Assembly: GCA_902789665.1 (NCBI GenBank)
Contig: CADAOY010000001.1
Location: 62,001 to 126,000, forward strand
Source of the DNA: an uncultured Lachnospiraceae bacterium
GTDB taxonomy: Bacteria > Bacillota > Clostridia > Lachnospirales > Lachnospiraceae
DNA: 64,000 nt
Direction: 5' to 3'
Part shown: positions 18,792-25,793 of the stretch, piece after piece
How the letters are laid out: each line of letters starts with the position of its first letter
Numbering within the stretch: the first letter of the stretch is position 1
Notes under the pieces: generated by a model
Databases searched by the model: none
Seen by the model: the letters and a program-made list of their open reading frames with translations, nothing else
What the model was told of the DNA's origin: nothing
Translations under genes and position numbers: made by a program

Positions 18792-19376
18792 TTAGGCCTC
18801 CTTTTTCTTTCCGATTATTGCTTTGCAAATAAGTATGATAAGTTTAATAAACAGCTCTGCTAAGAAGATGGTGATTATAAGAAGTAATGCACCAACTGCT
18901 GCAATTATAAGTCCTATGCCAAGACCCACAAGTTTTGTTCCGAATCCCGGAAGAATGAATGATAATACTGTGCATATTATTCCGGCCAGGAGAACCAGTA
19001 CTGCTGATAATCCAAGGCTTAAGAGTACAACTGTTATTGTAAAAATCAGTGTAAAGCATATTACTAAAAGTGCGATTGCGATTGGCAGTGTAACAGGTGA
19101 AGAGCAGATGATCAGTATTGTAAGCCATACGATTTTGGCTGTGCTCTTTGCACCTTTCTCTGAGTCGTGCTTGTCAACCGTCTTCTCAGCACATTCTGAA
19201 ATGATGTTCTTGGCGATGTCCTTTGGTTTGCCAAGTCTTATGCTGATGTCTTCGTTCTCAGCGAAGTTCATGTCGTCGATGTATTCTGAGTAATAGTTAA
19301 GTGCATCGTCTCTGTCTTCTTTTGGAAGGTATTTAAGTTGCTTTTCCAAAGCTTTAAGAAATTCTGTTTTATTCAT
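18792..19376 (-). CDS. DUF1700 (HAAS-type) membrane protein
   Basis: The first 70 residues form the HAAS signature helix bundle (KTEFLKALEKQLKYLPKEDRDDALNYYSEYIDD, ending with LGKPKDIAKNII; written here as two segments). It is followed by a Lys/Asp-rich linker and four hydrophobic segments. I take ATG 19376 as the start because AGGAGG lies 7 bases upstream; the in-frame GTG further upstream overlaps that site. It overlaps the end of the PadR gene by 8 bases. HAAS domains are typically regulated by and encoded with PadR repressors. Confidence 0.88.
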   Translation of the reverse strand: MNKTEFLKALEKQLKYLPKEDRDDALNYYSEYIDDMNFAENEDISIRLGKPKDIAKNIISECAEKTVDKHDSEKGAKSTAKIVWLTILIICSSPVTLPIAIALLVICFTLIFTITVVLLSLGLSAVLVLLAGIICTVLSFILPGFGTKLVGLGIGLIIAAVGALLLIITIFLAELFIKLIILICKAIIGKKKEA

Positions 19377-19686
19377 TGGATGCACCTCCTAATAATCTGT
19401 CGATGTTATTCTTGTAAACTTCCCATTCTGCTTTGTAGAAGTCTAACTGCTTTTTTCCGTCTTCAGTAATTGAGTAGTATCTTCTGTTTCGTCCTTCAAA
19501 TGGCTGATCATATGTTGTCAGTAAACCGGATTTCTGTAATCTTCTTAATACCGGGTAAAGTGTTGACTCTGAAATGTCCACAACTTCCTGAACCTTCTGC
19601 GTTAGTGTGTAACCGTATGTATCGCCGGCTGCCACAACGCCTATAACACATGCATCCAATAAAGGAGCTGTAAGCTGATAAGTCAT
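19369..19686 (-). CDS. PadR-family transcriptional repressor
   Basis: A 105-residue winged-helix protein with the PadR features: LLDACVIGVVAAGDTYGYTLTQKVQEVVDISESTLYPVLRRLQKSGLLTTYDQP (segments of one region) and YYSITEDGKKQLDFYKAEW. The recognition helix is SESTLYPVLRRLQ. Start ATG follows AGGAGGT. It leads the operon with the DUF1700 and DUF4097 genes and probably represses its own promoter through the AATATTGT-type sites upstream. Confidence 0.93.
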   Translation of the reverse strand: MTYQLTAPLLDACVIGVVAAGDTYGYTLTQKVQEVVDISESTLYPVLRRLQKSGLLTTYDQPFEGRNRRYYSITEDGKKQLDFYKAEWEVYKNNIDRLLGGASNE

Positions 19687-19704
19687 ATGTGTTACCTCCT
19701 GTGC

Positions 19705-19762
19705 AATATTGTTTTCATGATGATATTATATGGTGTATAATATTGTTTGTCAACACAATATT
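19705..19762 (-). promoter_or_regulatory. PadR operon promoter with overlapping operator
   Basis: On the - strand a consensus promoter is seen: TTGACA (19748-19753), 17 bases, TATAAT (19725-19730). The -35 lies inside an inverted repeat AATATTGT-N8-ACAATATT (19739-19762). A third AATATTGT half site (19705-19712) lies near the transcription start. The layout suits autorepression by PadR. Confidence 0.8.
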
Positions 19763-19789
19763 GTAAATTTTTTTAAAATTTGGGCAAAA

Positions 19790-19865
19790 TCCCCGTTTTT
19801 CGCGGGTTCCCGGCGCCTGAGCCCTCGCCGCCGGCGAGGACGCAAGGGATTGAGGGGGAGAAAAT
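19790..19865. other. GC-rich intergenic island B
   Basis: A GC-rich block in the divergent gap between the PadR promoter and the amidase gene. It contains GCCGCCGGCGAGG and GGTTCCCGGCGCC-type short inverted repeats. No gene is seen. It lies just upstream of the extended -10 of the amidase gene. Confidence 0.55.
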
Positions 19866-19893
19866 GGCTGGTGGAGACGGCTGCTCCGTTTGT

Positions 19894-19901
19894 GGTATAA
19901 T
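19894..19901 (+). promoter_or_regulatory. Extended -10 of the amidase gene
   Basis: TGGTATAAT (TATAAT at 19896-19901) matches an extended -10 element, 20 bases upstream of the amidase start. No clear -35 is seen in the GC-rich DNA before it. Confidence 0.5.
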
Positions 19902-19921
19902 GAGCGAAGAGGAGACGCGCT

Positions 19922-21082
19922 ATGAAAAAATCACTCATATATATAATGATAATTTTAGTTTTGACCTTAAGCTTCGCAGGCTGTAAGAAAGAGGAACCGG
20001 TGGACACCGAAGAGGATAAGGAGGTTATTGTGCTTTATCCGGGAAGTGATGAGGCCGGTGAGAACGGTGATGCGGGCGCTGGGTCTGAGGGCGTGACGGA
20101 TGGTGATGAGGCGGATGATGCTCTTGTGACCGGAAGTGTGTTAGAAGGTGATACATTAGGAACAGATGGTTTGGCGGCAGGTGGAGCGGATTCAGAAGGT
20201 GAGTCCGGTGCAGCAGATGCGAACGGAGCGGCTGTGAGCGGTGACACACTATTTGATGCCATTACATTATATGCATCCGACAGAGTAAATGTGCGTACAG
20301 GTCCCGGAACAGAATATGATAAGGTAGATGTTGTTGCAAAGAGAACAGCAGTATCTGTTATTGGAGAAAATGGAGAGTGGTATAAAGTTTCTCTTAATGG
20401 AGGAGAATATTATATAAAGAAAGAATATCTTGTGACAGAAGATAAACTTCCATCCGGATATCTTATTGTTATAGATCCGGGGCATCAGGGTAAAGGAAAC
20501 AGTGAGAAGGAGCCGATAGGTCCGGGTTCATCAGAGATGAAGCCTAAGGTATCATCCGGTACATCGGGTGCTACATCAGGCCTTGCTGAATATGAACTTA
20601 CATTAATGGTATCTCTTAAGTTACAGCAGGAACTTGAAGACAGGGGATACGAAGTAGTAATGGTTCGTACAACACATGATGTAAATATAAGTAATTCTGA
20701 AAGAGCAGCCATTGCGAATGATGCAGGAGCCGATGCTTTTATCAGAATTCATGCGAATGGCTCTGAGAATACATCAACCAATGGAGCAATGACGATATGC
20801 CAGACACCGTCCAATCCGTATAATGCGGATCTGTACAGCCAGAGTAAAGAACTCTCAACTGATGTGCTTGATGAACTTGTCGCATCCACAGGCTGCAACA
20901 GGCAGTATGTGTGGGAGACAGATACCATGAGTGGTATTAACTGGTGCCGCACTCCGGTAACAATTGTTGAGATGGGATATATGAGTAATCCAACAGAAGA
21001 TGCCAATATGGCAACAGAAGATTATCAGTGGAAAATTGCCAAGGGAATTGCAGATGGCATAGATAAGTATTTCGCAGAATAA
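19922..21082 (+). CDS. Lipoprotein N-acetylmuramoyl-L-alanine amidase with SH3 domain
   Basis: Signal peptide with lipobox LSFAGC (Cys21), so the enzyme is lipid-anchored outside the membrane. An acidic, Gly/Ala-rich linker (about 25-115) leads to a bacterial SH3 domain (about 118-170, [34 protein letters not shown]) and a type 3 amidase domain (178-386). Zinc ligands are His188 (DPGHQG), Glu223 (GLAEYEL) and His277 (RIHANG); the catalytic Glu350 is in VEMGYMSN. It cleaves the amide bond between MurNAc and the stem peptide and probably helps in cell separation or wall turnover. Start ATG follows AGAGGAGA. A strong terminator follows the stop. Confidence 0.92.
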   Translation: MKKSLIYIMIILVLTLSFAGCKKEEPVDTEEDKEVIVLYPGSDEAGENGDAGAGSEGVTDGDEADDALVTGSVLEGDTLGTDGLAAGGADSEGESGAADANGAAVSGDTLFDAITLYASDRVNVRTGPGTEYDKVDVVAKRTAVSVIGENGEWYKVSLNGGEYYIKKEYLVTEDKLPSGYLIVIDPGHQGKGNSEKEPIGPGSSEMKPKVSSGTSGATSGLAEYELTLMVSLKLQQELEDRGYEVVMVRTTHDVNISNSERAAIANDAGADAFIRIHANGSENTSTNGAMTICQTPSNPYNADLYSQSKELSTDVLDELVASTGCNRQYVWETDTMSGINWCRTPVTIVEMGYMSNPTEDANMATEDYQWKIAKGIADGIDKYFAE

Positions 21083-21083
21083 G

Positions 21084-21112
21084 AAAAGGGGTTCGTGAAG
21101 AACCCCTTTTTT
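21084..21112 (+). terminator. Rho-independent terminator
   Basis: AAAAGGGGTTC and GAACCCCTTTT pair around GTGAA, followed by TT. It closes the amidase gene. Confidence 0.9.
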
Positions 21113-21225
21113 AATGGCGCTGGGCGGCACGAGGGCGCGCGAGGCTGGCGTTGCTGTGAGGCGCTCGGCGTGGCGGGCGCGAAATGGGCGCGCAGGGCAC
21201 GTGGCGGCGGGCTCGGCGCGTTATT
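21113..21225. other. GC-rich intergenic island C
   Basis: Over 100 bases of very GC-rich DNA with GGGCGGCAC, GGCGCGCGAGG and GGGCGCGAAATGGGCGCG motifs, directly behind a terminator and followed by AT-rich promoter DNA. GGCGGCAC is shared with island A, and the CGAAATG core with island D at 25666. No gene is seen. Confidence 0.7.
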
Positions 21226-21281
21226 TCATTAAATAATTTATGCGAAAATATAAAAAATTAACGATAAACGATAAAAAATTG

Positions 21282-21310
21282 TTGACAAACGTTTTTTGCT
21301 GTTGTAATAT
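21282..21310 (+). promoter_or_regulatory. Promoter of the DUF2975-like/YozG-like operon
   Basis: TTGACA (21282-21287), 17 bases, TAATAT (21305-21310; a TATAAT overlaps it 3 bases further on). The start of transcription would be near 21318, which leaves an unusually long leader of about 220 bases. Confidence 0.7.
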
Positions 21311-21317
21311 AATGACA

Positions 21318-21536
21318 TAGCAAGAGAAAAACGTCCGTGGCCAGGGCGGATTTCAAAGGCTTAGAGAACGGACCACGGCCGGGCCGGTTCTCAAATAAAA
21401 CGCAAAGCAAAAACAAAAAGCAAACGCTTAAAGCTGAAAACTGAAAGCCGAAAGCAAAAGACAAAAATAAAAAGCAAACTCCCAAAGCTAAAACACAAAG
21501 CCGAAAGCGGGGAGCGAAAACAAAAAGGAGATAATC
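21318..21536 (+). other. Long 5' leader with GC hairpin and AAAGC repeats
   Basis: The first half holds paired GC-rich segments (CCGTGG at about 21334 with CCACGG near 21373; GAGAACG 21364-21370 with GGTTCTC ending 21392) and no T run. The second half is A-rich with about nine AAAGC copies spaced roughly 10-20 bases apart and then the AAGGAGA site. It matches no riboswitch class that I know. Confidence 0.6.
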
Positions 21537-22229
21537 ATGAACGAAGAGAATATTAAATTAGCAAAAGTTAAAAAGAGTTGTAAAGCATTAAGAATCGTAA
21601 CAAGAATCGTAGCAATCGCATGTATCGTAGGTTGTGTAATGGCAATGGTCGGCGGAATTGCAATCATGTTAACTGGACAGAAATTCGACGATGCAATGAT
21701 GAAGGCAATGGAAACCGGTGATCATGTGGTTATAACCACAGAAGGTGTTACCACAGCAGATGACATCGCAAATAACGGAAAGACAGATGTAGTTGTAACA
21801 GATGCAGACCTTATCCCTACTAATATGGAAGCTAACAATGCATATGTAAAGTTTGGTGACCTGGATCCTCACAAGATTATGGACATGGAAGTTGAGTCCA
21901 GCATCCCTGCTCTTAATGACTATATGCAGACACATAAGTTCAGCATGGTATATGGCACTTACTGCACAGGCGTTGGCATCCTCATTGGTTTGCTTGCAGT
22001 AGTTATGAGCTTACTTGCATCAACATTCGCATTCATCGAGAAGGCTGACACTCCATTCGATAAGAAAGTTCAGAAGAAAGTTCTTATCTCAATGATCGTA
22101 CTTAGCGTAACATTATTCTTCACAGCAGGTACAGGTTTCGCAGTAATCTGTGGCCTCTTAACATGGGCAGTTTATACAATTCTTGACTATGGTCTTACAC
22201 TTCAGACCCAGGTTGATGAGACATTATAA
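21537..22229 (+). CDS. DUF2975-like membrane protein
   Basis: A 230-residue protein with four hydrophobic segments, at about residues 20-44, 138-162, 180-196 and 198-215, and a long hydrophilic loop between the first and second. The topology, and the adjacent small YozG-type regulator gene 11 bases downstream, match the DUF2975/YoaS-YozG gene pair of Firmicutes. The function of this pair is unknown. The loop (residues about 50-135) is rich in Asp and Thr and longer than I would expect for DUF2975. The gene has a clear promoter and a long leader. Confidence 0.65.
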   Translation: MNEENIKLAKVKKSCKALRIVTRIVAIACIVGCVMAMVGGIAIMLTGQKFDDAMMKAMETGDHVVITTEGVTTADDIANNGKTDVVVTDADLIPTNMEANNAYVKFGDLDPHKIMDMEVESSIPALNDYMQTHKFSMVYGTYCTGVGILIGLLAVVMSLLASTFAFIEKADTPFDKKVQKKVLISMIVLSVTLFFTAGTGFAVICGLLTWAVYTILDYGLTLQTQVDETL

Positions 22230-22240
22230 GGAGGTGCGCT

Positions 22241-22447
22241 ATGGGACAGATTATATTAAGACTTGACCGCGTAATGGCGGACCGCAAAATCTCACTTAAC
22301 GATTTATCGGAAGCAGTTGGAGTATCCAACGTAAACCTCTCCAAAATGAAAAATGGCAAAATCTCCGCCATCCGCTTCTCAACTTTAGAAGCCATCTGCG
22401 AGGCGCTTGACTGTCAGCCGGGTGACATTTTGGAATATGAAAAATGA
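22241..22447 (+). CDS. YozG-like XRE-family transcriptional regulator
   Basis: A 68-residue single HTH domain: LDRVMADRKISLNDLSEAVG as first helices, VSNVNLSKMKNGK as recognition helix region, then RFSTLEAICEALDCQPGDIL, the usual C-terminal helices of the HTH_26/YozG group. Start follows AAGGAGGTG. It is translationally close to the DUF2975-like gene and probably controls that operon. Confidence 0.9.
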   Translation: MGQIILRLDRVMADRKISLNDLSEAVGVSNVNLSKMKNGKISAIRFSTLEAICEALDCQPGDILEYEK

Positions 22448-22463
22448 CTAAGTAGGTAATTAT

Positions 22464-23216
22464 ATGAGTACAAAAGACAGAGTTATACAGGCTTTGGAAA
22501 AATCCAAAGGTGAATATATTTCGGGAGAAAAACTTGCCGGTGATCTTGATGTGTCCAGAAATGCAGTCTGGAAAGCTGTTAATGATTTAAAGAAGCAGGG
22601 ATATGCCATTGATTCAGTTAAGAACAGAGGCTATATGCTTTCGGAGAGTTCGGATATTATCTCTAAGGCAGGTGTTGAACTTTGCCTTCGTGATATGAAA
22701 ATGAAGACACAGGCAAAACCAATTCTTGATAATCTGTCAGTATATGACAATATTGATTCAACCAATACTCAGGCCAAAAGAGAGATAGTATTTGATGGTT
22801 TTGATGTACCACACAAAACCACAATTGTTGCAAGGGTTCAGAGTAATGGCAAAGGTCACAGTGGAAAGAATTTCGAGTCACCAAATGGTGGAATATATTT
22901 AAGCATGATTTTGACTCCATCAGACCTTGTGGTAACTGAGCCGGTAAACCAGGTTGTAACAAAGATGGTTATTGATGTGATCCTGGATAAGTGCGGAATT
23001 TTACTTGATAGGAAAGAAAATAATTCCCTGTATGCCGGAGATGAAAAGGTAGTCGGCATTCTTACAGAAGCTTTGTCTGATTTAGAGACAGGTGTATATA
23101 GCAGATTTATTGTTGGTATTGGAATAAGAACAGATATCCTTGGTAAAAAGGCAGGTGACATGCCATCTAAAAATCAGATTCTTGCAGCTCTTATTGCCAG
23201 ATTTTCTGAATTATAA
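22464..23216 (+). CDS. BirA-like biotin repressor with degenerate, shortened ligase domain
   Basis: Residues 1-62 form the BirA winged helix (RVIQALEKSKGEYISGEKLA, SRNAVWKAVNDLKKQGY). Residues about 88-250 follow the biotin protein ligase fold (NIDSTNTQAKR, SPNGGIYLSMIL, VVGILTEAL, IVGIGIRTD). Two active-site motifs are altered: GRGRRGR reads GKGHSGK (129-135) and the KWPND region reads KENNS (184-188). The C-terminal SH3-like domain is absent; the protein has 250 residues against about 320 for E. coli BirA. It therefore probably binds biotin or biotinyl-AMP and DNA but may not ligate. A BirA-type operator stands 20 bases behind its stop, in front of the symporter-bioB genes. The start has only a weak site (AAGTAGG). 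Confidence 0.85.
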   Translation: MSTKDRVIQALEKSKGEYISGEKLAGDLDVSRNAVWKAVNDLKKQGYAIDSVKNRGYMLSESSDIISKAGVELCLRDMKMKTQAKPILDNLSVYDNIDSTNTQAKREIVFDGFDVPHKTTIVARVQSNGKGHSGKNFESPNGGIYLSMILTPSDLVVTEPVNQVVTKMVIDVILDKCGILLDRKENNSLYAGDEKVVGILTEALSDLETGVYSRFIVGIGIRTDILGKKAGDMPSKNQILAALIARFSEL

Positions 23217-23235
23217 TTGGGTGACTATTTCAAAT

Positions 23236-23288
23236 AGTCAACCATAAAATGAAAACAGGTTGACAAACAAACCTCTTCATTGTATAAC
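23236..23288 (+). promoter_or_regulatory. Biotin (BirA-type) operator overlapping a consensus promoter
   Basis: GTCAACC (23237-23243), 14 bases, GGTTGAC (23258-23264) is a perfect inverted repeat of the biotin-operator type. The right arm overlaps the -35 TTGACA (23260-23265); 17 bases further is the -10 TATAAC (23283-23288). Binding would block RNA polymerase at the symporter-bioB operon. Confidence 0.88.
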
Positions 23289-23323
23289 TTTATGTGGTTA
23301 ATACAAAAGAAGAGGTTTTTTTA

Positions 23324-24697
23324 ATGAATATAATTTTTGCAGGCGCATTACTTATTTATCTTATTATCTTTATCGCAATTGGTATTCTTGATATTAAGAA
23401 TATCAAGTCTTTTACAGATTATTCCGTAGCAGGTAAAAAGCAGAATTCCTTATCAGTTGTAATGACACTTCTTGCAACTGTTGTCGGCGCATCTACCACG
23501 ATTGGTATTACAACAACAGTTTATAATATCGGTTTTCCGGGTATCTGGTGGCTGGCATTTGGTGCTGTGGGGCTGATTTTGCAATCGGTATTTTTATCTA
23601 AAAAGGTGAGAGATATCGGCGCTGATACATTGCCTGATCTGGCGGGAAGAATCGTTGGAAGACCTGCGGAAGTTATTATATCATTGATTATCGTTATATC
23701 CTGGGTTGGTGTTATTGCAGGGCAGCTGGTTGCAATGAATTCGCTCATTACCTTTGCCCTTGGCAAAAGCAGCACCCTCATCTTCGTAATCACATCCATT
23801 ATCGTAATTGCATATACTGCTATCGGCGGACAGATGTCAGTTGTTAAGACGGACAAGGTTCAGCTGGTGATTATCCTTCTTGGCGTAACAATCTGTATGG
23901 GATATCTTTATTTGACAAGAGGCGATAACAACGGCGCCATCATGCAGAATATCGAACTTCTTAATGAGAATTACAAAGTGTCAAATCTGTTTACGCAGAT
24001 TTTTGTAATCGGCGGTGTATATTTCTTAGGACCTGATATCATGTCCAGAAACTTCATTGCAAAGGACAGTAAGTCTGCGAAGAATTCAGCATGGATTGCA
24101 GGCGTGGTACTTCTTGGATTCTCTGTAATTATCACCTTAATCGGTATGTGGATTAAATATAATGTTACTCCGGAAGAAATGGGCGATATGGGAGCGCTGA
24201 TGTATGCGATTTCTATTATGCCTAAGTGGGTTGCAGTTTTGCTGATATTTGGGCTCTTGTCAGCGATCCTTTCATCAACAGATACCTGTATCATCAATGC
24301 ATCCACAATCTTTGTTAAGGATATATTAAAGAAAGAAAGCGTAAAAGGCGTAAGAATAACCGTTATTGTAATCGGCGTGATAGCGTTGCTTCTGGCGGTC
24401 CTTGGACAGGGAGACATTATGAGCCTTCTGACCGGCGCTTACAGCATATATACGCCGGGGGTTATTTTCCCACTAATGATTGCAATTTTTGCATATAAGA
24501 AAAAGGGCATTAATATGGGACTCTGGGTTACAGCTGTTATTGCAGGCGGACTCTTCGGAATTATGGGAACATATTTCGGAAATGTCCTTACAAATCTTGG
24601 TATACCGGCAGTAATCATGAATTATCTAACCCTGATTGGTATGGGCATCTCCCTTATTCTTTCGCTTATTTCAGTTAACTGGAAGGAGAAAAAATAA
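23324..24697 (+). CDS. Sodium:solute symporter (SSS family), candidate biotin or dethiobiotin importer
   Basis: A 457-residue membrane protein with about 13 hydrophobic segments and the SSS layout: FTDYSVAGKKQNSLSVVMTLLATVVGASTTIG near the N-terminus, AYTAIGGQMSVVKTDKVQ in the middle and LSAILSSTDTCIINASTIFVKDIL before the last helices (shown as pieces). I start at ATG 23324, behind AGAAGAGG, because an upstream in-frame GTG at 23294 lies at the predicted transcription start. The bioB start codon overlaps its stop (TAATG). The substrate is inferred from context only: it is under a biotin operator and co-transcribed with bioB. Mammalian SMVT (SLC5A6), an SSS member, carries biotin, so the chemistry is possible. 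Confidence 0.9.
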   Translation: MNIIFAGALLIYLIIFIAIGILDIKNIKSFTDYSVAGKKQNSLSVVMTLLATVVGASTTIGITTTVYNIGFPGIWWLAFGAVGLILQSVFLSKKVRDIGADTLPDLAGRIVGRPAEVIISLIIVISWVGVIAGQLVAMNSLITFALGKSSTLIFVITSIIVIAYTAIGGQMSVVKTDKVQLVIILLGVTICMGYLYLTRGDNNGAIMQNIELLNENYKVSNLFTQIFVIGGVYFLGPDIMSRNFIAKDSKSAKNSAWIAGVVLLGFSVIITLIGMWIKYNVTPEEMGDMGALMYAISIMPKWVAVLLIFGLLSAILSSTDTCIINASTIFVKDILKKESVKGVRITVIVIGVIALLLAVLGQGDIMSLLTGAYSIYTPGVIFPLMIAIFAYKKKGINMGLWVTAVIAGGLFGIMGTYFGNVLTNLGIPAVIMNYLTLIGMGISLILSLISVNWKEKK

Positions 24698-25665
24698 TGA
24701 CCACTGATGTGCTTAAATTAGCAGAAGAAATTATAGACGGTTACAGAATTTCAAAAGATGATGATTTAAATTTTCTTAAAAGTACAGACCTTGGCAAACT
24801 TAGCGAAGGCGCAGATAAATTAAGAAAACATTTTTCAGGAGACAGAGTTGATTTATGCTCAATAATCTCAGCGAAGAATGGTGCCTGTTCAGAAGACTGC
24901 AAGTACTGCGCTCAGTCTGCTCATAATCATACGGGATGCGAAGTTTATGATCTTCTTAAATATGATGATATATACGCACTTGCTTCTTCTAATGAGAAGG
25001 CGGGAGTGGACAGGTTCGCAATTGTTATTTCAGGGCATGGTCCTTCAGATGAAGATTTTGAAAGAATTATAGAGATATTTAAAAGATTAAGGGCTGAGCT
25101 TAAGATTAATTTTTGTGCATCTTTAGGCTTCCTTACACAGGAGCAGTTTGACAGGCTCTATGAGGCGGGCGTAAGGAATTATCATAATAATATCGAGACA
25201 TCGCCAAAGTACTTTAAGAAGATTTGTACGACTCATACTTTTGAGGACAAGAAAGCGAATATTAAGAGAGCGAAGAAGGCCGGCCTTAATGTGTGCTCAG
25301 GTGGAATCATCGGTATGGGCGAGAGTATGGATGACAGAATTGATATGGCGCTTGCGCTTTCTGAACTTGAGATTAAATCAATTCCGATTAATACCTTAAT
25401 TCCGATTCCAGGAACTCCGCTTGAGAATCTGCCGAGGCTGACAAATGATGAGATATTAAGGACGATTGCGATATTTAAATATATAAATCCTGAAGCCGAC
25501 ATTCGTCTTGCGGCTGGCAGAAAACTCATCGAGGGTAACGGTGAGGCGGCATTCAGGGGCGGCGCCAGCGCTACCATTACAGGTGATATGCTGACCACAT
25601 CGGGCTCTACAATAAGGAGCGATCGGGAGATGCTCGTCAAGATGGGAAGAGAAGTGAGAACATAG
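24697..25665 (+). CDS. bioB: Biotin synthase, anaerobe type
   Basis: Radical SAM enzyme that inserts sulfur into dethiobiotin. The [4Fe-4S] motif CSEDCKYC is at Cys64, Cys68, Cys71. Auxiliary-cluster residues known from E. coli are partly kept: Cys140 (INFCASLG), Cys200 (NVCSGGIIGMGE) and Arg270 (RLAAGR). However, the position of E. coli Cys97 (RFCMGAAW) reads RFAIVISG with Ala108, as in the second class of BioB from strict anaerobes. Extra Cys residues occur in VDLC (just before the radical SAM loop) and HTGC. The length, 322 residues, is shorter than E. coli BioB at the C-terminus. The start codon overlaps the symporter stop, so both are under the biotin operator. No other biotin biosynthesis gene is in the window. 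Confidence 0.95.
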   Translation: MTTDVLKLAEEIIDGYRISKDDDLNFLKSTDLGKLSEGADKLRKHFSGDRVDLCSIISAKNGACSEDCKYCAQSAHNHTGCEVYDLLKYDDIYALASSNEKAGVDRFAIVISGHGPSDEDFERIIEIFKRLRAELKINFCASLGFLTQEQFDRLYEAGVRNYHNNIETSPKYFKKICTTHTFEDKKANIKRAKKAGLNVCSGGIIGMGESMDDRIDMALALSELEIKSIPINTLIPIPGTPLENLPRLTNDEILRTIAIFKYINPEADIRLAAGRKLIEGNGEAAFRGGASATITGDMLTTSGSTIRSDREMLVKMGREVRT

Positions 25666-25737
25666 CCTAAGCGGCGTCAGATACGGCAGCCAGCGAGGCG
25701 ACCGGCGCAGTGAGAAGAGTGCGCCCGAAATGAGCAT
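25666..25737. other. GC-rich intergenic island D
   Basis: A short GC-rich stretch (GCGGCGTCAG, GCGAGGCGACCGGCGCAG, GCGCCCGAAATGAGC) between the bioB stop and the terminator. Its end resembles part of island C. No gene is seen. Confidence 0.5.
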
Positions 25738-25775
25738 ATAAAAAAGCCATCCAGCATTTGGATGGCTTCTTCTTG
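25738..25775. terminator. Bidirectional terminator
   Basis: AAGCCATCC and GGATGGCTT form a 9-bp stem with T runs on both strands (TTCTTCTT on +, TTTTTT on -). It closes bioB and the convergent chemoreceptor gene. Confidence 0.88.
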
Positions 25776-25793
25776 TGTTAGACAATTAATTCT

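Noticed and set aside
20025-20262. Pro/Ser/His-rich frames on the - strand
   Set aside because: They are antisense shadows of the low-complexity linker of the amidase lipoprotein.
21364-21392. GC hairpin in the leader as a terminator or attenuator
   Set aside because: It is followed by AAATAAAA and not by a T run, so it does not look like an intrinsic terminator.
21725-21740. A perfect copy of the CRP-like palindrome, TGTGGTTATAACCACA
   Set aside because: It lies inside the coding region of the DUF2975-like protein, away from any promoter, so I cannot call it an operator. It is worth including in a motif scan.
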